From assembly GCA_015657535.1 (NCBI GenBank), contig JADHZB010000336.1, forward strand, positions 1 to 25,000: a DNA stretch of 25,000 nt. The letters are read 5' to 3'. The translations under genes were made by a program, and so were the position numbers. Below, one piece after another: positions 9,399 to 19,921 of the stretch. Source of the DNA: Nephromyces sp. MM_2019 (taxonomy: Eukaryota > Apicomplexa > Aconoidasida > Nephromycida). A model generated the notes under the pieces. The model made no database searches, was not told the origin of the DNA, and saw only the letters and a list, made by a program, of their open reading frames with translations. The first letter of the stretch is position 1; every line of letters starts with the position of its first letter.

Positions 9399-10991
9399 TG
9401 ATGAACTTTAAATATTTTTTCACTTTAATAAAAATTAATAGTCTAATTTTTGTATGATTTTATTAAATGGTCTCATAGGTATCGTAATCCCCGTAAAATA
9501 AAAATACAATTTTAATACATATTTAGATCTTTTTAATTACTTTTTGCTTAGTAAAGTAGAAATTTACTTGCTGTAACAATTTGTATATGTTTGAAAGGAT
9601 TTTTAATTCCGGAGTGAGTGGTTTGAATAGAAAAATTTCAGGCGATTTGTTTTATTGTAAAAACAACCGTAATTACACACCGACTTGCATTTCCATATTT
9701 TTACGATTCAAAGCAATCTAGAGTTTTATATATATACATATGCCATTCTGTTTAGTCGTAAGGATTTATTTTGACTAAACATTATAGAAAATAAACTACT
9801 TTATATGCAAATCTATATACATATATATCTTTATACACTCATTTATTTTCATAGCTAAAGTTTTATTAATATTTTTTCTTTCAATAATTACAACTTTGAG
9901 GATTTTGAAATCAATTAAAAAATAAAAGAAAATTTAATGGGCAAAGTCCTTTTTTTTTTTAATTTTTACTTGTTTTTGAAATGTATTTATTTAATTTTTT
10001 TTTTTATTTTGCATATATATGTATTACACAAATATATATATATATATTATAAACAACTTATATTTATATATGAATTAGCCAATGCTTTATATATACACAT
10101 GACTGAACGATGTTGAATTGGAGACTTTATATATATATATTTTAAAATTTTTTTTTTTTATTAATTTGCAATTGGAAATTTGCATAAAGTCATGTAATTG
10201 CTGAGCTTACAAGTTTTTTTGTCGACGTGTGTTTGTATATGTGTTTCGGATGTGTTTATTTGTTTGTGTGTTAGACTATTGTGTTTATTCTATTTTGTGT
10301 ATATATTTGTGTGCATAGAGTATATATAGTGTATCTCTAAGTGTATATGTTAAACTTACTCCTTTTATGAGTTTAAAATAAAGTGTCTTGTGCAATTGTA
10401 AAATGTTTTTGTGTATATGATAGATAACAACTTTAATCGATGTGGTTGTTTGTAAAAATTTTATATTTTGTATATTTTAATATAGGTAATTTTATTATCT
10501 TTGGAATTGATATATATATTTACATGTATATAAATTTAAAAATAGATTGTACATTTATAGTATATACAAAAGGCATAAATATATGTAATAGAATATGTAT
10601 AATACAAGGTTATTAATATTATTTAAATAAAAATGTGTAAAATTTTATCATTTTATGATTTTTTATAACAAATTGAAATAATTGTATTTTGATTTAATGT
10701 TGTAGAAAATAATATACTAAGAGTATATTTATACAATTGCTTAACTTATTTTATAAAGCATGTGTGTAAATGTATTGAGTTCATATGGGTAATTTGAATA
10801 AGTACGTATAGTTGATTTATTAAATGTGGTGATGTTTAGATGTAAGTTTTGTTTAAAATATATATATTTAAGTATTGTTTGTGGTAAAAAGAAAATATAT
10901 ATACTACACACATGTTTGTAATTAAACATTTAATAATTAATGCAAACTTCCATGTGTGTGTTTCAAAAATAAAAAATATGTTTAATTGTAT
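9399..10991. other. Intergenic spacer between convergent genes
   Basis: This is the shared 3' flank of the membrane-protein gene (plus) and the Claspin-like gene (minus). It is AT-rich with poly-T runs (9950-10010, 10148-10160) and a TG-rich patch at 10225-10350. I see no coding sequence or RNA gene. Confidence 0.6.
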
Positions 10992-13505
10992 TTATTTTGT
11001 GTTGAGGGATGATGATGAAAAGGAATCGTTTTCATTCGGTCTTAGGACCTTTGTAAATTGGTGAGGCTTGGTAGAACTGTATATACACATAAATAGACAA
11101 TCAGTACATACACATGATACATAAACACAATAAACGTACACACAACCATACAATTCATACACACATAAAACAATACACACAGACCCACAACAATACAATA
11201 CACACACACACACACACCAATACAATACACGCGCATCAATGCAATACACACACACACCAATACAATACACGCGCATCAATGCAATACACACACACACAAA
11301 TCAATTCAATACAAACACACCAATACAATATACACATACAACAATACAATATACACACATACCAATACAAATAGACACACACAATACAAATAAATACACA
11401 CAACAACACAAATAGATACATATACACAATACAATTCATACAGACACATAATACAAATACATACACGCACAAATACAAATACATACACACATACTATACA
11501 TAAATAACACCTAGATATATTACACACACAATATACATTTACAGTACACGTTTACATATATTTTATAGTCACTGACACTGGATATATATATAGTCACTAT
11601 ATATACTAAACACCTATTGCAAACGCTCCACCTCTTCATTCCCACCCGCCAAACACACAATATTAGAGTCAATTAGAGTAAATATAATACACATATATAT
11701 AATAATGTGTGTGTATAGGTCATTCTAAACATACCCAATTGTTCCCGAATAACTTGCTTGATGGTCATCTAAATATGATAATTTGAGGGGTAGAGGTTGA
11801 CGTGTGTGTCGTTGCATAGGAAATGAAAATTGAAGATTAAAAGGGTCAGATGTGTGTGTTAAGGGATTGTCTAACATTTCAAATGTGTGTGTAGTTGATT
11901 CAAATATATCTGAATTATTTGTAGTGTGTGTAGATGATTCAAATATATCTAGATGATTTGTAGTATGTGTAGATGATTCAAATATATCTAGATGATTTGT
12001 ATTGTGTGTAGATGATTCAAATATATCTAGATGATTTGTAGTGTGTGTAGATGCTAACAAAGGTAATAAGGATTTAGTTCCATTGAAAGTTCGTTTACGT
12101 TTTCCCTTTCTTGGTATTGATTTCTTATTTGAAAAACTGTCCAAATTTTCAGTAAATGTGTGTGCTTTTATATCATTTTGTTTCATTATTTCTATCCTTC
12201 TTTTTTGTCTTTCTTGTTGTATTTCGGCTTGTTTTACACACTCACGTATGTTATGATCTGTGTGTCTAACTCTAGTATTATACACATCATTACTTGTGTG
12301 TAAGTAACCCACACCTTGTTGAGATTCATTTATATTTATATGTTGATCTTCTACTGTATATACACCTTGTTTATCTTCCTCAGACTCTGACTCAGATGAT
12401 GATAAGAAATATGAAATATCTAAATTTGTATCTCCTCTCTTATATCGGCTATATTCTTCAACCTGACTCCTCTCAAATCCTGTGTGTGAGTGTATTGTGT
12501 GTGTGATTAGTGTGTATGTTTGTATGTGGTGTGTGTGTGTGTGTGTGGTGTGTGTGTGTGGTGTGTATGTGTATGGTGCGTGTATGTTTTAGATTAAATG
12601 TGTGTATGTGTTAGAATGTGTGTATGTGCTAGTTTGAATGTATGTATGTGTTTTAGATTCAATGTGTATATGTGCTACATTGGATGTGTATATTTGTGAG
12701 ATTGGATCTATCCATCTAGTTCTATGTGTGTGACATTAAAAGTGTGTGATGTTAGATATTATTATGACTGTGTGTATGTTTAATTTGATATTTGACGAAC
12801 GTTCTATTTCTTCAATTTCCTTTCTGGTCATACCCTCAAAGTTTCTGTCACGTTTCTCTGAATAATGAACAAATTTAATATATTTCAATATATATAATAA
12901 TTTTAAAAGTATATGAAATTACATATAATTATTAAAAGTTAACACACACATTGAAAAATTAACTCAATTAATATAAATTGGTGTGTTTAACTAAATACTA
13001 TCTTAAATTGCTGCCAATGCAAATTAGATAAAAAATAAAAGTGCTATAAAGTGTATAACTCACTTACACTTTATATATACACCTAAAACATAGTTTATAT
13101 GCACACCCTACACTATATACATATCTTGTCTACATTTTTTATACACACATAAAACTGATAAATAATCATATATCTAAACATATACATACAAATCAAGGCA
13201 TTATGATTATATTTAGTTTATGTGCACAATGAGATAGACATACATGCAAAACATATATATCACATAAACACACATTACATATATTAAGCGCATTATATGA
13301 ACTCCACATACCCACTACACACACATGTACACCTATTACACCCACTTCATATATGCACTCCTCATATATTTTTGAGACGAACACTCCAAGCACGCATGCA
13401 CCTACACATACACCCACATCCACATCCACACACACACACCCACATCCACATCCACACACACACACCCACATCCACATCCACATCCACACACACACACACA
13501 CACTC

Positions 13506-13543
<38 letters not shown>

Positions 13544-13554
13544 ACACACACACA

Positions 13555-13585
<31 letters not shown>

Positions 13586-13608
13586 CACTCCACACACACA
13601 CACACACT

Positions 13609-13653
<45 letters not shown>

Positions 13654-16600
13654 TACATACACACACACACGCTCATACGTTTAAATCGTCTTTGATATAT
13701 TTCTTCTTCTCTCTTTTCCAAATCTTGGTGTAGTTTCCAAAGGGCCTCTTCACGAATTTCGGGCGTATCTTCAAAATCAAAATCTTTTTCAATTAGGTCA
13801 TCCACATCACTCAGTTCACTAATATCATATTAATTATAGCATATAATTTATATGTGTGTGTATGTATGTAATGTGTAGTATGTCTGTTTTTGTGTGTGTA
13901 GGTATTGTGTAGTATGTCTGTGTGTATGTGTGTATGTCTAAATATATATATATATATGTATGTATGTGTGTATCTATATATCTGAGGTGTATATACGTAT
14001 AAATATATAAATTTAAATACATGTATATTGTTTGTGATGTGTGTATTGAAAATCTGAAATAAACACTATTAAATAAGTGTACTAACAAATGATAATCAAA
14101 TATATTTTGATTTTAAAACCAAAGAAATATATATTTATATCAAATGGGAGTATAAAGGTATACATCCATAATTTTACATATAAAAATGATAAGGGTTTGT
14201 ATGTGTGTATATGTGCTTATTAAACAAAGATGTGTATAATTATTATACTTGAAAATTTAATTACCTATCATCCATTGAATCTTCATATTCATCATCTGAT
14301 TTCACTCTCCTTTTCAATTCAGCTAATTCTTCATCTTCAGATTCCTCAGCTTCTTCATCCAACAAGCCAATTGAGCTGAGGTAACTCCTCATTTTTCTAT
14401 AAAGATTGATTTATAAATATATATATATATATTAAATTTTTCTACACGCACACATACAGTTATATACAATTCTTTTTTTACACACACACACATATATATA
14501 TTATATTTATTTGCATACACACTAATATATATTTTTTTTTGTAATTTATAATTTATATTTATTTACACACACACATACATTTATATCTAGTTGTATACAT
14601 ATACAGCTGTATTCACACATATTTTCAATCATATATATTTCACACCCACCAACACACGTATTTAAAATATTATAAACAAAGGTTTCCTATTAAGCTTAAA
14701 TAGGTTAAGTGATTGTGAACTCTACTTTGGTGTAGTATATACATTATGTATATGTGTATATATGTGTAAGGGTTTTATGTTTGCATATACATATATAAAT
14801 AAGTATATATATATACATATATATATATGTATATGTTTGCGTTATATTTTCAAGTATATATATTTGTGTATTATATCTATGTGTATGGGATCATCTATAA
14901 GAATACACATAATAATTTTACCTCTTCACATCACGAGCACGTTTCTTTTTCTCCTGTCGAATTGTGAGAGTATTTTCATCCAATTTTTCTACGTCATCAT
15001 CTGAATGTATATCTGAATGTGTGTGTGTATTATTAGCATGATCATCGTCACTATCATCATTTAACAAGCGAGATTTTTTGAATGTGTGTTTCATTGGGAA
15101 ACTCTCGTCAATTTCTGTTGTGTGTGTAACAACAGGCTTGGCCTTTGATTTAGTTTTATTGTCATTCATAACTTTCTTAAATAAGTCAGTTAATTTGAAT
15201 TGTTTTGGTTGAACTTTTGTGGTAGTTTTATATATGGGTGGATTACTAATTAATGGCTTTGATGATCTTTTGTGTGTGTTAGAATTTTCAGGTTGTGTGT
15301 CAGAATTTTTGGGTAAAACTTGAATTTTTTCATTTGAGTGAATGTGTGTCTTAGTTGGTGCTAAGTTGTTATGACTGGGTATATGTTCAGTGTGTAGGAT
15401 TGATGTATCTTCATCATCTATATTAGGGATATCGTGTGTAAATTCCTCTTCAATAATTTCTATATTTGAACTCATTACCTCATCTTGTTGTTTTTGAGTT
15501 GTATTTGTAGAACTCGATGTGTTGTTTGTAACAATTGAGGTATAATTTGTGTGTGAGGTATTTGTTTGGATTATATTATTGTCTGTAAAAGTGTTTGGGG
15601 GGCAATAAGTGTTGACTGATACTGTGTGTATGTCTGTGTGGGTAGTTTTGGAGTCTATATCAGAGAGTATTGAGTTAAAACGTGTTTTGGTGTGTGCAGC
15701 GCTCTTGTTTTTAGAGTCTGAATGTATGTCAGAGTGTGTGGATTCTATTGGCTTATCGTTGTATGTATTATTAGTTTTTTCAGTTATAGTATGTGAGTTT
15801 GTAGATTGAGTAGGGTAATTATCTGTACATTCTGATGTGTAAGGATTATCAATCTGACTTGAGTGAGAATTGTCAATTTGTGTGAATTGCGATAAGTTAG
15901 TTTGCTGTGTGTAGCTTTGAAAGATGTCTTGAGTTGCTGAATTTTGTGTGTGTAAGGCTGAAGAAATGTTAGATAAATTTGTATAACCCTGTGATTTAAA
16001 GTTGGACGAAGTTGATGTTTGTTGAGATTGTGTGGGTATAGGTAAATCTGGTATGTCCCATTTGTATAATTTAAGCTTACATACACCAAATAAATTTCTC
16101 CATAAGTGTGTGTATTGTGAATTTAGCCAAGGTTTTTGATTAACTTGAATTTGGTATGGCTTATCATTTGAGTCTCTTAGTATAGTAATTAGCCCAAATT
16201 TTTCAGATATTGTCTGAGATAAAAGTAAAGACATAAAAAATATATATATATATATATATGTGAGTGTGCTTATACAAAAATAGAAAGATAATTATATATA
16301 TTTATGTATTAAGTTAGTTTAAAATATGCGTTTTGTTGATGGGTATGTATGTATGTGTTAATGTGAATGTATGAACATATAAGTATAGTATGTATATGTT
16401 GTGTGTGAATACAAAATCTTATATGCACATATCGATTTTGTGTAAGAATTGTATAATAAATATATGTATATATTTTCTCGTGCCATGGAAAGTGTATAAA
16501 AGTGTTTATACGTAGAAAAAGCATATATATATATGTGTGTGTCTATATAACAGTATATATATACCTTCATAGCAGTAGATGAAAACTTTTCAAGAGGTGT

Positions 16601-18054
16601 AGGCTTTTGGAGTTTAAACCATTGTATAGCTTGTCGTTGGTCAGAGGTAGGTGGCTCAATATATACCAAATGTTTATGATCTAAGCGATTAATAGTTGGA
16701 TCACTAAAACGTGGCCCTTCACCATAATAAGCAGCTGCAGCCTTCAATTTCAAATATTGATCTCTAAGGAATTTAACATTTTCCATTTCTTGGCTAGACA
16801 CTTCATCTACATTTAGATAGCGTGTTTTGACGTCCTTAACAAATCCCCTAAATTGGCTAGAGCTTACAGCACGATGCTTACACTTCAATTTACTCCAACT
16901 TGATTGTTGTGAGCTAAAAGAATCTTCCCAAATTATGGGTTTTGATTTATCGATATCTTCATTAAATAAGGGAGATGCGTTATTTTGGCTATGTGTGTTT
17001 GAGAGTCTTTTGAGTCGATAAACAAATGACTTGGAACGTTCAATAAGTGAAAGTTGTTCAGCTAAAGAAAGTGTGAACCAGAGCTTGCATAAACCTCTTG
17101 TACTCGCTATTCCAAACTCTCTAATTTTGTTATAATTTTCTTCTCGAGTTATATCAAAACGACGATGTTCATCAATCCACCCATAATATGATTTGATTTG
17201 TTTTGTTTGTTCATTTCCCAACCTAACAAGACGAGGTAATATAATTTGATTTCTTGTTGGGTCAATAACCCTCAATATACCCGGAGATGAATCATCATCT
17301 AAGGATTGTAGATGTGTAGAAAAAGTTATATCATCTATTGTAAAACCTTGTCTTGCTTCTCTCTGGCCCTTGTCAGTTAAAAAATACAAACAACTTAACT
17401 TCAAGACATCATCTTCTATAGGATCAGCCATTATGAAATAATTTAGGTGCTTAACAGATTCTTCGAGTAATTTATCAAATTCTGATTTATCCAATGACAG
17501 CTGTGTACTAGGCTTCCTTGATTTCTTCATCTTAGGTGGATTTGATGTGTTAGTGTCTTGTGATTTTTCAAAAATTTGGCTTTCAATTTCATCCTCTGTA
17601 AAAGTTTTTTCATTGAAACTATTCTTAAAATTGTCATTAACATTTTCATCCATGAAAATTGAGTTTTGTGTTTTGTCTTGTTTTAAAGATTGAACTTGGG
17701 GTGAATCAAATGGAGTTTCATCAAATAAGGATCGAATTTCCCCAGCATCAATCGGTGAAATCTTATTTCTAATAGGTGATCTTCTAGGTATGTGTTCGTC
17801 ATCATAGTCAAGCTTAATGTTGTTGGTCCTGTTCCTTTGGAAAATGAGTAGTGTTTAGAAAATTTTGTGATATCTTTCATGAATTGGTATCATAAATCTA
17901 TAGTAAGATCCTAGAATAGTGCACTGTTAATAGCTGGCTAACTAAGTTCATTGAGTCTTCTTAATAGTCAACACGAACTAACACACACATGAATTTCATA
18001 CCTAGAGGACTTCTTCGCGGGAGACTCATCTGAGTCCGAAATGATTCTTCCCAT
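10992..18054 (-). CDS. Mrc1/Claspin-like replication-checkpoint mediator candidate, eight exons
   Basis: Predicted exons on the minus strand are 18054-18002, 17834-16565, 16213-14922, 14396-14265, 13818-13679, 12857-12801, 12479-11735 and 11076-10992. All phases close, giving about 1257 residues. It begins MGRIISDSDESPAKK. Residues about 120-470 are a non-repetitive globular-looking block that I do not recognise (FIMADPIEDDVLKLSCLYFL, YYGWIDEHRRFDI, LKAAAAYYGEGPRF). Residues about 490-840 are Ser/Thr/Asn/His-rich. The Claspin signal is at 873-963: KMRSYLSSIGLLDEEAEESE, with acidic core DEEAEESEDEE (885-895), then SELSDVDDLIEKDF and a charged helix EALWKLHQDLEKREEEI. This resembles the MRC1-like domain (EDEAEESDDE plus acidic and helical parts). 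In yeast and animals that family links stalled forks to checkpoint kinases. A 13-residue repeat lies at about 1123-1180. The short last exon ends PNENDSFSSSSLNTK. The structure is well supported. The Claspin name is tentative, and another acidic nuclear protein is possible. Confidence 0.65.
11077..11734. repeat. CA-rich intron 7 of the Claspin-like gene, with a 40-bp duplication
   Basis: The plus strand at about 11090-11545 is a degenerate CA/ATACAA tract. A 40-bp unit containing acgcgcatcaatgcaatac is duplicated (11231 and 11271). On the transcript this end is UG-rich and runs into the acceptor TATATACAG at 11077. The donor side (GTATGT at 11734) has a short AC run. Confidence 0.75.
11887..12056. 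repeat. 39-bp coding minisatellite in exon 7 of the Claspin-like gene
   Basis: A 39-bp unit containing tagatgattcaaatatatct recurs four times plus a partial copy, with exact 39-base spacing (tag at 11892, 11931, 11970, 12009, 12048). On the minus strand it encodes a 13-residue repeat, (S/A)STH(T/N)TNHLDIFE, with the left-most copy diverged (SDIFESTTHTF). Confidence 0.95.
12480..12800. repeat. TG-rich intron 6 of the Claspin-like gene
   Basis: The plus strand at 12481-12600 is dense (TG)n. Transcript sense is (AC)n running directly into the acceptor CACACACAG. The proposed donor is a weak GTTCGT at 12800. Joining gives EIEEIER-FERSQVEEYSR in phase. Confidence 0.6.
12858..13678. repeat. Intron 5 of the Claspin-like gene: long (CA)n with CCACAT repeats
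   Basis: The plus strand at about 13420-13672 is nearly pure (CA)n, preceded by several ccacatccacat blocks (13400-13490). On the transcript the donor GTATGAGC opens directly into (UG)n. The flanking exons join as RRFK-Q-KRDRNFEG in phase. Confidence 0.8.
13819..14264. repeat. TG-rich intron 4 of the Claspin-like gene
   Basis: The plus strand at 13850-13980 has (TG)n/TATG runs, with TGTGTATATG near 14199-14215. The transcript is AC-rich at both ends. Donor GTAATT and acceptor GATATTAG restore Ser between the exons. Confidence 0.75.
14397..14921. repeat. Intron 3 of the Claspin-like gene, with opposite dinucleotide bias at its two ends
   Basis: The plus strand carries CA runs at 14440-14660 and TG/TATG runs at 14745-14890. 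In the transcript the donor half is therefore AC-rich and the acceptor half UG-rich, which is self-complementary. Donor GTAAAA, acceptor TTTATAG. Confidence 0.7.
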
Positions 18055-18223
18055 TTTTATTGCTCTTAAATAGGTGGTGCGTTGAATAGAAAATAATTAG
18101 TAATTTATGTGAAATTCTTTTTTTCAGAAAATTGTACCAGTAGTCCAAAAGCTTCCATTTGATGTGTGATATAACCACTGAGGCAATGAAATAGTGTCAC
18201 ATCTCATAGTGTATAGATCGTGC

Positions 18224-18368
18224 TTATATATTAGAAGCCTTACAAAGAGGTCTAAAACAGCTTTCTAAGGCTTCTAAGTTTATAAGATGTTGCTCTAATA
18301 ATTTCTTGGTTAGTTTATTACTTAAGGTCTCCTCTGGCTCGATGTCTCTCCATGTCTCTAGTGCAATA
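18224..18368 (-). CDS. Coding-like terminal exon of an unidentified small gene
   Basis: After a possible acceptor ATTACAAG (ending 18369), 47 codons run to TAA at 18226-18224. The peptide starts IALETWRDIEPEETLSNK, continues with an amphipathic LTKKLLEQHLINLEALESCF, and ends RPLCKASNI. Composition (Trp, many Glu/Lys, balanced codons) differs from the AT-driven peptides around it. The upstream fragment ending EYFLQKAF (about 18545-18490) would join in phase through a weak GTTCTG donor, giving a continuous helix. I recognise no family. The plus strand is also open here for about 70 codons, and a strong hairpin overlaps, so a structured RNA is an alternative. Confidence 0.3.
18231..18277. other. 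Strong inverted repeat (hairpin)
   Basis: TTAGAAGCCTTA (18231-18242) pairs perfectly with TAAGGCTTCTAA (18266-18277). Inside it, after one C/C mismatch, AAAG (18244-18247) pairs with CTTT (18261-18264), leaving a 13-base loop. That is 16 of 17 possible pairs. It lies about 180 bases upstream of the Claspin-like start and inside the orphan exon. Confidence 0.8.
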
Positions 18369-19921
18369 CTTGTAATAGTTTGGTTGAATTGTTTTCAAAG
18401 AATGTACTTTTCTAAACTATAAAACAAGTCTTAGAGTTTCTTGTTTAAGTGAACACCAATAGGGTTAATTAATAAATCTTAGATATTGAAGACAGAACTA
18501 AAAAGCTTTTTGTAGGAAATATTCAACAATTTCTATGGTTATATTAGTGTACCTACACAGGAAAATTTTTCAAATATATTTTAAAGTTTACTTATATTTT
18601 CCAATGAGAAAAGTTGAACTTCAATAATTTCGAGTTTCCAAATATGCCTATCTATAACTTATATCGAGTTTTTAAAGTAAACAAGACAAGTCATAATGTA
18701 CATAGTTCGAACTTTAAAAAATTATATACAATGGTTCAAATATATGAGCACATAATTGTATATGTAGTAAATTTTTTGTTTATCCAATTGCTTTGTGTTA
18801 ATAAAATGTGCACAAGTTTAGTCATTGATAGGCATTAATGTTATCGCATGACTCCTTTAAATTGATACTTTTACAAGATATATAACGATATACAAACGTT
18901 GTAAGCAAAATACTGTGTAGATAATATGTATTGCTCACTTGATTCCACTTGATATCGTGTTGAGTGACAAATTTATGTAATATGGATGTAGTGATAATAG
19001 TGATGTTTACACACAACAAGATTGATGTTACTTAATTGAGATGAAAATGAAACTCATTAAGTTACACCAGTGCTTGATAATTCAATAAAAATGTCTAGTT
19101 TATTTGAGTAGATTTGGAATTCTGATATTTTGTGAATGCATCAACCATAGATTCTAATTCAATTATTCCCAGTATGTTAAAATAAATTATCATATCATGT
19201 ATGTGGCATTAGCATCTTGTTGTAAAATTTGTTATCCTTAATGCATTTAGCTGTTGATTTCATGATTGATTATTTTACGATATGTCCAATCTTTTATATA
19301 CATAAAACTTTTCTTATATGTATTTTTATTTGTTTTTTAAATTAAAATCAATTGTATAAGCATTTACCTAGATTAACTCAATCGACTTATTTTATTTTCA
19401 ATTTATATATTAATAAACGTTATATATATATACATGTCACTAATCTTGCATTTTTGTGTTCAAAATAGAATTATTATAAAGCAAATATTTCAGTTAAACT
19501 TATCAAACATTCCATTATTTGAAGATTAGTCAGGTTTATTACATACTTATTTTAGCTTATATAGTTTTCGGAGGATTGTATTTACCGTTTATTGAACTTG
19601 TTTCAAAGTTCAAATCATATTTTATATAAAAATGTAGAAGATGTTATTTGTAAAAAAAAATTGTAATGAATAATGTTCTAGGTGACTAAAAGAATTTATA
19701 AATAATAAGATGATAAAATCTATCGAAATAAAAATAGATTTCTAGTAATAGTGATTAACAGAATGAAAAAAGTTATTCTGTAGAAAAATAAAAGGTCTTT
19801 GCAAAGATGTGCAAGGTCACGTTAATAGGATCAGTAGTACAAACTGTGGCATCTAAAAGAAATTCAAAAATCTATAATAAAAAACCTTAAAATTTCAAAA
19901 AAATTTGACAAAAGTAAAATG

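Larger units (their letters stand above)
18055..19921. other. Intergenic region between the Claspin-like and HSP90 genes, with coding-like fragments
   Basis: No complete gene is seen. It holds the orphan exon and hairpin listed separately, plus small minus-strand open pieces. One is a 32-codon ATG frame at 19193-19095 (starts MIIYFNILGIIELESMVDAF), and another is near 18490-18545 (YTNITIEIVEYFLQKAF). These could belong to one small multi-exon gene ending at 18224, but I could not build a model with consensus splice sites. Confidence 0.4.

Noticed and set aside
11042..11527. Overlapping open frames in the CA tract, both strands
   Set aside because: Repeat artefacts. Only the last 85 bases at 10992-11076 read as a real exon.
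13193..13805. Several 80-150 codon frames in the (CA)n block
   Set aside because: The tract is intronic. Only 13679-13818 is coding.
18822..19019. Minus-strand 65-codon frame
   Set aside because: Starts at TTG, not ATG. A 26-base GTGAGC...ACACAG piece inside could be a mini-intron, but that is far shorter than the other introns here.
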